From: JANQOH01 sp965201155
GTDB lineage: Bacteria > Pseudomonadota > Alphaproteobacteria > UBA7887
NCBI GenBank assembly: GCA_965201155.1
Contig: OZ241752.1
Coordinates: 2,862,782-2,926,781, forward strand
Length of the DNA stretch: 64,000 nt
Reading direction: 5' to 3'
Of this stretch, positions 27,432 through 35,390 are shown piece after piece. Both the position numbers and the translations under genes were made by a program. The first letter of the stretch is position 1. Every line of letters starts with the position of its first letter. The notes beneath the pieces are model-generated. The model had not been told where the DNA came from, did not search any database, and was given only the letters and a program-made list of their open reading frames with translations.

Positions 27432-27535
27432 TTGCAAAACCCAAAATGTTCTGATATTGTTCTGATACGCACAGAACCGTTGTGCGCTCACCTTGAAACA
27501 CGGGTAATCCCGGCACGTCCCGGCAAATCCCACTT
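27432..27535 (+). promoter_or_regulatory. Cassette A: promoter, LexA-like box, hairpin and three direct 10-mers
   Basis: Between the convergent ends of dxs and the UbiD gene lies TTGCAA (27432-27437), a 17-base spacer and TATTGT (27455-27460), with TG before the -10. GTTC-N7-GTTC at 27448-27462 overlaps the -10 and is an exact match to the alphaproteobacterial LexA operator. A hairpin follows, CGCACA (27468-27473) with TGTGCG (27481-27486), at the expected transcript start. Three abutting 10-mers are at 27506-27515 (AATCCCGGCA), 27516-27525 (CGTCCCGGCA) and 27526-27535 (AATCCCACTT). No protein gene follows on this strand, which favours a small RNA. Confidence 0.55.
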
Positions 27536-27557
27536 GAAACGTATTTTACGCCTCGAA

Positions 27558-28955
27558 TCAGGCAGGGGACCGGATTTCCGGCGCGACATGGTTCAACCCG
27601 TCCAGGGACATGGACTTGACCGCCGCCCGGTCATGCACCGCTTCGAAAGGAAAACGCCGCGTGGCATCAAACCCTGCCTTCGCGCCCAGATAATCGGGAA
27701 AACTGGGATTCAATCCATGCCCGAAGGTTCGGTCGATCACCAGAATGCCGGTTGCCGGATCAAGCCGGGTCGCCATCGCCCATTCCACATCGCTCGCGTT
27801 ACGAATATCCACATCATCATCCACCACTGTGACCATCTTCAGCGGCGGAAAAGCTGCGAACGCGGCCAGCAGCGCCTGCTTGGACCAACCTGCCCGGCTC
27901 TGCGTGATTTGCACCACGGCATGATAAAATCCGCATCCGCCATGCGTGAAATACACATCACGCACACCCGGAACCTGACGCTGGACAAGCGCCAATACAT
28001 TGGCTTCGCCCAGCAGGCCCACCGAATTGAACACTTCGGCGCCCGAAAGAATGGTGTGAAACACCGGCGCCCCACGATGGTGAATAGCGCGCACGTGAAC
28101 CAGCGGGCGCAAGTCACGATTGGCGTAATATCCGGTCACCTCCGCAAACGGACCTTCCGGCGCATACTCACCGGGAATCATTTCACACTCGAGTGCCACC
28201 ATGGCGTGGGCGATCATTTCAACCCCGAGTTCGGGCCCCGCCACCAGCATGGCCGGTGCGCCATGAAATTCGCTTGCTATACCGAGTTCGTCGGTATCCG
28301 CCGGCGCTGCCTCGGCAGGGGCGGCAGCGGCGAAGTGAAAACCCGGCCCAACCCCGACATTGATCGTAAGAGGCAGGGATTCGTTACGCGCCGCCGCCTT
28401 TTCCAGATAAAGCTCCAGATGGCGCCCGGCATCGATGTTCACCACCAGCGTATTGCGGTTCTTCACCATGAACCGCTGAATCGAAGCATTGCGAACGCCG
28501 GTCTCCGGGTCTTTCGCAATCACAACGCCGGCATCGAAATAGGGGCCGCCATCGTTGAGCGCGTGCGTGGGAATGGCAAGCCGCCGAAGGTCCACCTGCT
28601 CCTGGCGGCATTCCAGCACCGGACCGTCCGCGACGACCTTCGGCGCCATGGGGCGCCGCTGCCAATCGGCAATGCACCGGGAGACATATTGAGGCAGTTC
28701 GCGCACCGGCTTGCGCAAGAGTGCGCCCAGAAGCTCGCGCGACCAGTACAGGCCGGTAAGGACCGGCTGGTCATGGCCGCGCACCCGTTCGAACAACACC
28801 GCCCGCGGGCCTCCCTCGAACCGCGCCGCGATACCAGCCAGATCGTGCATGGGATGTACCGGCGCCTTCACCCGCACCAAACGTCCCATCGAATCGAGAT
28901 CGTCGATGATTCTGCCGAGATCGTGCAAATGGTCCGGCATACGTTCTTTCGTCAT
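27558..28955 (-). CDS. UbiD family (de)carboxylase
   Basis: I start it at ATG 28955 (MTKERMPDHLHDLGRIIDDL) with GGAG eight bases upstream, giving 465 aa; a longer frame upstream lacks support. It has the family features: the Mn/prFMN region (NASIQRFMVKNRNTLVVNID), PEGPFAEVTGYYANRD with the active-site Glu, and TVVDDDVDIRNASDVEWAMATR containing the Asp/Glu network. UbiD enzymes need prenylated FMN made by UbiX and act on aromatic or alpha,beta-unsaturated acids. No ubiX is visible in the window. The substrate is undetermined. Confidence 0.9.
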   Translation of the reverse strand: MTKERMPDHLHDLGRIIDDLDSMGRLVRVKAPVHPMHDLAGIAARFEGGPRAVLFERVRGHDQPVLTGLYWSRELLGALLRKPVRELPQYVSRCIADWQRRPMAPKVVADGPVLECRQEQVDLRRLAIPTHALNDGGPYFDAGVVIAKDPETGVRNASIQRFMVKNRNTLVVNIDAGRHLELYLEKAAARNESLPLTINVGVGPGFHFAAAAPAEAAPADTDELGIASEFHGAPAMLVAGPELGVEMIAHAMVALECEMIPGEYAPEGPFAEVTGYYANRDLRPLVHVRAIHHRGAPVFHTILSGAEVFNSVGLLGEANVLALVQRQVPGVRDVYFTHGGCGFYHAVVQITQSRAGWSKQALLAAFAAFPPLKMVTVVDDDVDIRNASDVEWAMATRLDPATGILVIDRTFGHGLNPSFPDYLGAKAGFDATRRFPFEAVHDRAAVKSMSLDGLNHVAPEIRSPA

Positions 28956-29151
28956 CGGCAACACTCCACAATTCAGGCCGTCAACGAGCCGCATGGGCTG
29001 CGCATCGTATGTCTCCCGCCCCGTTTCCGCCAGCACGCGGCCTGGAACGGCGAATAATTGATCTGGCAGGACAGACAAGGTATGCTGCTGCCCACGGGCT
29101 CGCGGGCGCCATCTCAGGCGCCCGCTTACCGGCCGCAACAGGGTTCTGGCA

Positions 29152-29592
29152 ATGAAACACATGGGGCGCCTGGCCGCGGGAGTGCTCCTCGCAACCGCTG
29201 TCTTCGCGAGTCAGGCGGCAGCCGATATCGAAACGGGCCGCGCCCTGTTTCTTGAGCACTGTATGAGGTGTCACGGGGTGCTCGGAACAGACCCGGAAAG
29301 CTGGTCGCCGCACGCCTTGCTGACCCCCGCTGTCGTTCTGCCGCAAGGGCCGAGACTGAGCGACATCTACGGACGCCCGGCGGGAATTATCGATACCTTT
29401 GGCTATTCCAGGTCATTCCTCGCCGCGCTCGATAACCCTTGGATATGGGACGAAGACACGCTCGACGGTTGGATCACCAACTCCCAGCAGTTCATCACCG
29501 GCACAACAATGTATGTGCAGGTTGCTGAAGAGGCGGCGCGCACGGAAATCATTTCCTATTTGAGACACTTTGCGCCCTACATCCCGGAATAA
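29152..29592 (+). CDS. Periplasmic class I cytochrome c-like protein
   Basis: The 146-aa product has a signal peptide (MKHMGRLAAGVLLATAVFAS, cleavage near AAADIE) and one haem-binding CMRCH motif about residues 37-41. The axial Met is probably in TGTTMYVQV. Such proteins carry electrons in the periplasm, often for a dehydrogenase. No partner is obvious nearby. It is divergent from the UbiD gene, 196 bases away. Confidence 0.85.
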   Translation: MKHMGRLAAGVLLATAVFASQAAADIETGRALFLEHCMRCHGVLGTDPESWSPHALLTPAVVLPQGPRLSDIYGRPAGIIDTFGYSRSFLAALDNPWIWDEDTLDGWITNSQQFITGTTMYVQVAEEAARTEIISYLRHFAPYIPE

Positions 29593-29629
29593 TCCGGTAC
29601 GAACGGCAGGACACAATACGAGCGGTGGC

Positions 29630-30013
29630 ATGGCAATCGAACGTTTCATGGTGCCCGGGCAAGCGGAACCGATCAGCCACTATTGCCACGCGACTCGCGC
29701 CGGTAACCGTGTGTGGCTATCGGGCACGGTTGGTGTAGCCTCCGACGGATCCGTTCCGAACGACACTGTCGAGCAGTTTCGCATCGCGCTGGCAAATCTC
29801 GACGCGGCGTTGCGGGCTGCCGGCGCCGCCCCGGGACACATCGTCAAGGTCACACTGTTCCTCACCGACATCGCGGACCGCGCACGAATTAACCCATTGC
29901 GTCAGGAGTATTTCGGTCCACACCGCCCCGCCTCGACCCTGGTCGAAGTTACCGCACTGGTCATGCCGGCACTGAAGGTGGAAATCGAGGCGGAAGCAGT
30001 CATCGACGGCTGA
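29630..30013 (+). CDS. RidA family protein (enamine/imine deaminase type)
   Basis: A 127-aa RidA/YjgF-fold protein starting MAIERFMVPGQAEPISHYCHA at ATG 29630. The core has VWLSGTVGVASDG, FRIALANLDAALRAAGAAPG, VKVTLFLTDIADRARIN and the C-terminal RPASTLVEV with the substrate Arg. RidA proteins hydrolyse reactive enamines or imines. It begins 38 bases after the cytochrome gene. Confidence 0.88.
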   Translation: MAIERFMVPGQAEPISHYCHATRAGNRVWLSGTVGVASDGSVPNDTVEQFRIALANLDAALRAAGAAPGHIVKVTLFLTDIADRARINPLRQEYFGPHRPASTLVEVTALVMPALKVEIEAEAVIDG

Positions 30014-30039
30014 GCTGCGATGGATTTGGAGTAGTGACA

Positions 30040-30774
30040 ATGAACGGACCCTTGACCCGCGGTTTGGCGACCGTCGGCGGCTTGCTCTTGTGCGCGGCTA
30101 TCCCTGCCCAGGCCCAGACACTCGAAGAAGCGCGCCGCGTCGCTGACGAAGGCCGTTTCCTCGAAGCTGCCGATATGGGGGAAGCGCTGGACACGTCGGA
30201 AGGGCAGGCCCTCGCAGCGTATGCGCTGGCAATCTACGGTTTCCATGTGGCTGCTGAAGCCGACCAGAACGCACTCTATCAACGCGCAATGAAAGCGGCC
30301 GACCGTGCTGTCAAACTCGACGCCGAAAATGCCGATGCCTGGTTGCAAAGTTCGCACGCGATGGGGCGCTACGCGCAGGCGATCGGCCCACTCGACGCCT
30401 TCGCCCAGGGTTTCGCCAAACGCACGCGCACGGCAATCGACAACGCGCTGGCTCTCGAGCCGAATATGGGGTTGGCGCATCTGGCGCTCGCCGGCTGGCA
30501 CGCGGAAATCGTTGCTGCCGGAATGATGGCCCGCCTGCTCTACGATGCGGACGAGGATGTCTCCCGCGAGCACTGCGATACCGCCCGCCGGCTGGAGCCA
30601 TCCTTCAAGATCGTGCATCTCGATTGCGCCGAATATATTCGAATAATGGGCGGTACGGATGAGGAAGTTCGCGCCTTGTTGGAAGAGGCCATTTCACTGC
30701 CGGCCGAGACAGCCTATGCGCAACTGCTCGACGCGAGAGCCAGAGAAGCGTTGGACGCGCTCAACGACCGCTGA
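30040..30774 (+). CDS. Periplasmic TPR-repeat protein
   Basis: At 244 aa, it starts at ATG 30040 with GGAG eight bases upstream. A signal peptide (LATVGGLLLCAAIPAQAQ) precedes TPR-like helices: TLEEARRVADEGRFLEAADMG, ALYQRAMKAADRAVKLDAEN with ADAWLQSSHAMGRYAQ, and GLAHLALAGWHAEIVAAG. It probably acts as a periplasmic scaffold. A decayed tandem copy follows directly, and both converge on the tonB operon. I cannot assign a partner. Confidence 0.8.
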   Translation: MNGPLTRGLATVGGLLLCAAIPAQAQTLEEARRVADEGRFLEAADMGEALDTSEGQALAAYALAIYGFHVAAEADQNALYQRAMKAADRAVKLDAENADAWLQSSHAMGRYAQAIGPLDAFAQGFAKRTRTAIDNALALEPNMGLAHLALAGWHAEIVAAGMMARLLYDADEDVSREHCDTARRLEPSFKIVHLDCAEYIRIMGGTDEEVRALLEEAISLPAETAYAQLLDARAREALDALNDR

Positions 30775-30837
30775 CCCGACGGGGAAATGACGAAACGCCC
30801 AAAGCAACCCACGCGACACGGCGAAAGGAAGACATAT

Positions 30838-31561
30838 ATGCGTATACGAGCGGCGTTGGGCGCCGCGGCAATCCTCGGCTTCCTGACGGTGGCCTTCGGG
30901 TCGGCGTTCGCGTAAACGCTGGAGGAAGCGGAACGCGCGGCCAGCGAAGGCCGCTTCCTGGAGGCCTGCGTGACGGGGACCTCCGATGGTTTGGCTCTTG
31001 CCGCCAAATCACTCACGGTTTACGGATACTACCTTGCCCCTGACGCCGAGAAAAAGCTGCTTTACGAACGAGCGGTGGCAGCGTCGGAGCGCGTCGTCAA
31101 ACTGGCCCCCCGCAGTGCAGAAGCGCATTTGCGCTCCGCGCACTCCATGGGCCGGTACGCGCAATTGGTCGGGTTGATCGAAGCGCTTTCCGAAGTTCTG
31201 GCGGTGCGCACCCGCGACGCAATCGAGGCCACGCTCGCGCTCGGTCCGGAGTTCCCGGACGCTCATCTGGCGCTTGCCGGATGGAACGCGGAAATCGTCG
31301 CGGCGTCAGGACTGTTGGTTCCCTTCTGTTTGGCGTGTCGAAAGAGGAGGCAATTGTCCATTTCGAACGGGCATTCGAACTGGCCCCGCGATCAAAACCG
31401 TCAGTTATCACTATGGCATTAACTTGCTCCGAACGGACGACTCCGAAGAACAGGCCCGCGAGCTCCTGAATCGGGCCGTGATCTGGCCCGCTGAAGACGC
31501 TTGCGAAAAACTGCTGGATATCGACATGAAAAAGGTTCTTGCATCTCTCGACGACGGCTGA
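30838..31561 (+). pseudogene. Decayed tandem paralogue of the TPR protein
   Basis: ATG 30838, behind AAGGAA, opens a signal peptide (MRIRAALGAAAILGFLTVA) that ends in TAA 30913-30915, exactly where the intact copy has the Gln after its signal peptide. One C-to-T change (CAA to TAA) explains it. Reading on, TLEEAERAASEGRFLEA and HLRSAHSMGRYAQLVGLIEA clearly match the neighbour, but the frame shifts near 31,310 (to SKEEAIVHFERAFELAPRS) and again near 31,395 (to VSYHYGINLLRTDDSEEQ). The last frame ends at 31,561. Three lesions make it a pseudogene unless sequence errors are responsible. Confidence 0.82.
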
Positions 31562-31580
31562 CCGCCACACAGAAGGTGCG

Positions 31581-32444
31581 CTACCGGAGAACGTAGATAA
31601 CGCGGATGTCGAATTCCACAGGCTCGGCCCCCATACCGGATTGGAATGCGGGAAACGGAGCAGAGCGTTCGACCGCGCGAACTGCGGCACGAACCAGCCG
31701 CGACGAGGCCAGGGACTCATCCAGGATACGCACCGACAGCAATTGACCTGCCGGACCCACCTTCAGCCGAACAGGCACCACGCCTTCCTCCCGCCGTTCC
31801 ATGGAACGGCGGGGATAGCTGCGCGCGGCGTTGCGATTGATCTTTCTGAACAAGCCTTCGCCATATTGATCAATCGATGCCTGGTCGCGCGCCGGCGCAG
31901 CGGGGCGTGGCGGCGCGGCAGGCGGGGCCGTCCTCCGCTGCGTGGTGCGCACCTGGGGCCGCGGCGGTGGCGTCTGTACCACTTGTTGCGGGGGCGCCTG
32001 CGGCGGCGGCGTTACTGTTTGCGGACGCGGCGGTCTCGGTTTTCGGCGCGGCCTTTGCACTTCGGAGAACAAACGCTCTGATACGTCCTCAACCACCTCG
32101 GGTTCAGGCTCCGGCTCGGGTTCCGGCAGCGGCTCAGGCAAAGGCTCTTCCAGCGGTGGCTCAGGCAGGGGTGGGGTCTCGGGAAGGTCCGGAATATCGG
32201 GCTCTGGCGGCTCCTCAATGGCTTCCGGCGGCGGTTCGTCAATTGTCTGCTCAACCACTGGTGTTGTCGGCCCCGGCTCCGAGGGCGTGTTATCCAGTGA
32301 TGCGAGTTCCAGGTTCAGGACTGGCGGCGGCGTATCGTCCTTTTCCGTCGGCGATGGAACAAACGCCGCCAATGCGCCGCCATGAAGCACTGCGGCGGCT
32401 GCGAGGCAGACCGTGAAATCCGGCCCGGTGACGCGTTTGGTCAC
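31581..32444 (-). CDS. tonB: TonB family energy-transducing protein
   Basis: A 287-aa protein with one N-terminal membrane helix (FTVCLAAAAVLHGGALAAFV), a long Pro/Glu-rich periplasmic spacer (about residues 35-150) and a C-terminal TonB domain (SYPRRSMERREEGVVPVRLKVG, LVRAAVRAVERSAPFP). It carries proton-motive energy from ExbBD to outer-membrane receptors. The gene ends the exbB-exbD-exbD-tonB operon and overlaps the preceding exbD by four bases. No TonB-dependent receptor is seen in the window. Confidence 0.92.
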   Translation of the reverse strand: MTKRVTGPDFTVCLAAAAVLHGGALAAFVPSPTEKDDTPPPVLNLELASLDNTPSEPGPTTPVVEQTIDEPPPEAIEEPPEPDIPDLPETPPLPEPPLEEPLPEPLPEPEPEPEPEVVEDVSERLFSEVQRPRRKPRPPRPQTVTPPPQAPPQQVVQTPPPRPQVRTTQRRTAPPAAPPRPAAPARDQASIDQYGEGLFRKINRNAARSYPRRSMERREEGVVPVRLKVGPAGQLLSVRILDESLASSRLVRAAVRAVERSAPFPAFQSGMGAEPVEFDIRVIYVLR

Positions 32445-32839
32445 TGGCTTTCCGTCGCCAGGCCAACCCGTTTGAAACCCGCGGCCCGAGCCTGACGCAG
32501 GACCGCTGTCGCATCGGCAGTGGTAGCCTCGGCATCGGCCTTGATGAGAAGGGTTGCATCCTGCCGCTCGGCCCGAGCTGCCGCGAGGGCCGTCTCCAGC
32601 GACGCCAGCCCGATGGGCTGGTTGTTCAATGCAACGCGGCCATCGCCGGAGATGAGGATTACAATCGGCTCCGTCGGCGGTGCGCGCTCCTGGTCCGACT
32701 CCGGCAAGGTCACATCAAACGCGTCCGGCTTGACGAGCGTGCTCGACAGCATGAAGAAGATCAACAGCAAGAACACAATATTGATCAATGGCACCAGATT
32801 GATGGCTTCCCGCAGCGGGCGGCGGGGTTCGAATTGCAT
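32441..32839 (-). CDS. exbD: ExbD/TolR family biopolymer transport protein (second copy)
   Basis: The 132-aa protein has the short cytoplasmic N-terminus, one membrane helix (INLVPLINIVFLLLIFFML) and a periplasmic domain. In this copy, the residue before the helix where ExbD/TolR carry a proton-binding Asp reads Asn (PLINIVF instead of PLIDVVF). The other exbD in the operon keeps the Asp. Two ExbD-type subunits, one of them lacking this Asp, would make a mixed stator complex. Confidence 0.9.
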   Translation of the reverse strand: MQFEPRRPLREAINLVPLINIVFLLLIFFMLSSTLVKPDAFDVTLPESDQERAPPTEPIVILISGDGRVALNNQPIGLASLETALAAARAERQDATLLIKADAEATTADATAVLRQARAAGFKRVGLATESQ

Positions 32840-32845
32840 GGCAGC

Positions 32846-33247
32846 CTACTCCCGGCGCGGCGCAGCCAGCCGGATGTTCGACAGGCCGACCGACTGTATG
32901 CGGTCCATCACTGAAACAAGACGCTGGACAGGGACACGTGCCTCGGCCCGCACCGCAACCGGCGTGTCGAGATCACCTTCCACGCGCGCCGACAGTTCGG
33001 ACCCCAGTCGGTCAAGAGGCAATAACAGTCCGTTCAGCCGTACCTCGCCGTTCAGACGCACATCCACGGTGAGTATCTCGACCGAGGATTTGGCCGTGGA
33101 GGGCGCGCCGGGAATCGAAAGGTCTATTGCCGCCGGCTGAATGAACGTGCTCGCGAGCATGAAGAAGACCAGCAGCAGAAAGACCACGTCGATCAGCGGC
33201 GCGATATTGAGTTTCGGGTGCGCACGTTCGTGATCGTGGAAATTCAT
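32846..33247 (-). CDS. exbD: ExbD/TolR family biopolymer transport protein (first copy)
   Basis: A 133-aa single-span protein with LNIAPLIDVVFLLLVFFMLAST, which includes the conserved proton-path Asp in the helix. The periplasmic domain follows. It partners ExbB to form the proton-driven motor for TonB. It lies 6 bases before the second exbD and 6 bases after exbB. Confidence 0.92.
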   Translation of the reverse strand: MNFHDHERAHPKLNIAPLIDVVFLLLVFFMLASTFIQPAAIDLSIPGAPSTAKSSVEILTVDVRLNGEVRLNGLLLPLDRLGSELSARVEGDLDTPVAVRAEARVPVQRLVSVMDRIQSVGLSNIRLAAPRRE

Positions 33248-33253
33248 ATATCG

Positions 33254-33910
33254 TTATGCCGCCGGCGCGCGAACGGGATGATGCGCAACCGTGTGGCTGA
33301 CTCCCAGCACCCTCACTGCGGCGTCTCTCATTGCCGCGCGAACAGTATCCACCCGGCCTTCCAGCCAGTAATAACTGCCGAGAGCCGGGATGGCGACGAT
33401 AAGGCCGAATGCAGTCGTAAGCAGTGCTTCCCAAATGCCGCCGGCAAGAATGGCCGGGTCAACTTTTGATCCCGCAGTTTCCAGCCTCGTGAATGCGTTG
33501 ATCATGCCCATCACCGTACCTAGCAGGCCGAGCAGGGGACTCAGGCTGGCAATCACTTCAAGCCAACGCAACTGGCTTTCGAGATTACGGATCTCGGCGG
33601 TGCCTACGCGCGTGATCTCGGCATCGCGGTCTTCCACCGTCAGGGCAGTGTTTGCGCCGGCGGCAATGGCAGATTCCATGACGCGGGCGACCGGATGGGT
33701 CTCCTCACGCAAGACGGCGAGCGCATGCTGTCGGTCGCCTCGCGCCAGGACGGCCACGACAGGGTCGATAAAGTCGTTATCGTCGAGTCCGGCGCGGTTG
33801 AACTGCAGCATCTTTGCCAGGATGATGGCGAGCGCCAGTACCGACAGGCCCAGCAAGATGAACATGACCGGGCCGCCCTTCGACAGGAGCAAGAGGGCAT
33901 CGTTGAGCAT
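33254..33910 (-). CDS. exbB: ExbB/TolQ/MotA-type proton channel
   Basis: I start it at ATG 33910 (MLNDALLLLSKGGPVMFILLGL), giving 218 aa; an in-frame extension of 51 codons lacks family similarity. Membrane helices lie near residues 13-35, about 110-135 (LEVIASLSPLLGLLGTVMGMI) and about 150-175 (ALLTTAFGLIVAIPALGSYYW). This is the MotA/TolQ/ExbB fold that forms the pentameric channel around ExbD. It is the first gene of the operon. The opposite-strand frame over this region is a shadow. Confidence 0.92.
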   Translation of the reverse strand: MLNDALLLLSKGGPVMFILLGLSVLALAIILAKMLQFNRAGLDDNDFIDPVVAVLARGDRQHALAVLREETHPVARVMESAIAAGANTALTVEDRDAEITRVGTAEIRNLESQLRWLEVIASLSPLLGLLGTVMGMINAFTRLETAGSKVDPAILAGGIWEALLTTAFGLIVAIPALGSYYWLEGRVDTVRAAMRDAAVRVLGVSHTVAHHPVRAPAA

Positions 33911-34052
33911 GGCTATCGATTGGGTAAGGAGACGTTGTCGGAGAACAGGAGTTGACGACCGTGCCGTTGCGGCGCGGAATGGCAATGGCCCTTCCTTATA
34001 GCGCGCGGCCCGCAAAAAATCGAGAGACGGGGCAGGGATCGGTCGCGCGCGA

Positions 34053-35390
34053 TCATAACCCATATTTGTTCATGCGATACCGCATAGCCATGCGAGTTAC
34101 GCCGAGCCGCCTTGCCGCCGCCGAAACATTGCCGCCCGAGGCGGTTAACGCTTCCGCCATCAATCGCTGTTCCATGCTTTGCAGGGTTTCGTCGTGAGCC
34201 GGTATGGTTGGTGTGTCGGGCATGTCCGACGCCTCTGACACCGGCGCGCTGGTTGTATGCGGCAGGTCGGATTCGCGGATGGCGCCGTCATCGTCGAGCA
34301 GCACCGCACGCTCGATGACGTGACTGAGCTCGCGCGCATTTCCAGGCCAGGAGTATCGTATGAGCGCCGCTGCACCAGAATCGGTAAGCTTGGGCGCTTC
34401 ACGCCCGTAACGATTGGCTGCCTGTCGAATGAAACGGCGTGCGAGAAGCACCGCATCGTCGCCGCACTCCCGCAATGGCGGCATGTGCAATGTCAGGACA
34501 TTGAGGCGGTAATAGAGGTCCTGCCGAAATTCTCCATCATTGACGAGTTTCGGAAGATCGCGATTACTCGTGGCAATAAATGATGCCGAAATGGGGGTTT
34601 CTCGCCTTCCGCCCGGCCGACGCAGCCGTCGCCGCTCAATGATGCTGAGCAAGGCTGCCTGGGCCTGCGGCGTCAGCGTGGAGACTTCATCCAGCAATAC
34701 AGTCCCATTTTCCGCTGCTTCGATCAGTCCGGGAGCGTTCTCGTCCCCAAACAACTCCGGTGCACTTCCCCTGCTCAACCCTCCGCAATCGACATGGACG
34801 ATCGGTTGTTCGGAAGTCGAGTGGCTTTCGTGAATCAAGCTGGCGGCAAGGGTTTTTCCGGTTCCAGTCTCGCCCAGGATCAATACCGGCGGCGCACCAT
34901 TGTCGGCACTGCCAATCACCTCGGCAAATGCCGCAATTTCGCGGCGCACCGCTCCGATCATCGGACTCTTGCCCACCAACTCGCCTTCGCCGCGACGGCG
35001 TGTGCCGCGCTCGCGGGAATAGACCAGGCGGGTCTCGAGTCGACGCGCTGCCAACACCCGCTTGGTTACCACAACCAGTTCGTCAAGGTCGACGGGCTTG
35101 CGAAGGTAATCGGCTGCACCGTCCTTCATTGCCTTCACGGCACTGTCAATATCGCCGAACGCGGTGATCATGATCACTGGCGGTCCCTCTATTTCGGCCA
35201 GAAAATCCAGCCCGGAACCGTCAGGAAGATGGATATCGAGCAATACAAGTTCGACCATGTCAGTGCCAACGGCACGCGCTTCCGCGAGGCTGCCGGCTAC
35301 CGAACATGCGTAACCCTCGCGCTCGAGACGCGCCGCCACCGCTTTGGCGAAGAGCGTTTCGTCATCGACAATCAGAACCGAACTGCTCAT
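34053..35390 (-). CDS. NtrC-type response regulator lacking the GAFTGA loop
   Basis: The 445-aa protein has a receiver domain (Asp52 in LLDIHLPDGSG, Lys98-region RKPVDL), an AAA+ domain with Walker A LGETGTGKT at 172-180 and Walker B TVLLDEV near 230, and a Fis-type HTH (GGNVSAAARRLGVTRMAMRYR) at the C-terminus. Between ELFG (212-215) and Walker B, where sigma-54 activators have GAFTGA, it reads DENAPGLIEAAENG. Proteins without this loop generally cannot open sigma-54 promoters. It overlaps the kinase gene by four bases, forming a two-component pair. Confidence 0.9.
   Translation of the reverse strand: MSSSVLIVDDETLFAKAVAARLEREGYACSVAGSLAEARAVGTDMVELVLLDIHLPDGSGLDFLAEIEGPPVIMITAFGDIDSAVKAMKDGAADYLRKPVDLDELVVVTKRVLAARRLETRLVYSRERGTRRRGEGELVGKSPMIGAVRREIAAFAEVIGSADNGAPPVLILGETGTGKTLAASLIHESHSTSEQPIVHVDCGGLSRGSAPELFGDENAPGLIEAAENGTVLLDEVSTLTPQAQAALLSIIERRRLRRPGGRRETPISASFIATSNRDLPKLVNDGEFRQDLYYRLNVLTLHMPPLRECGDDAVLLARRFIRQAANRYGREAPKLTDSGAAALIRYSWPGNARELSHVIERAVLLDDDGAIRESDLPHTTSAPVSEASDMPDTPTIPAHDETLQSMEQRLMAEALTASGGNVSAAARRLGVTRMAMRYRMNKYGL

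Noticed and set aside
27405..29057. A 550-codon plus-strand frame
   Set aside because: Antisense to the UbiD-like gene; no family match.
31942..32385. A Gly/Ser-rich frame on the plus strand
   Set aside because: It is the complement of the Pro/Glu repeats in the TonB spacer.
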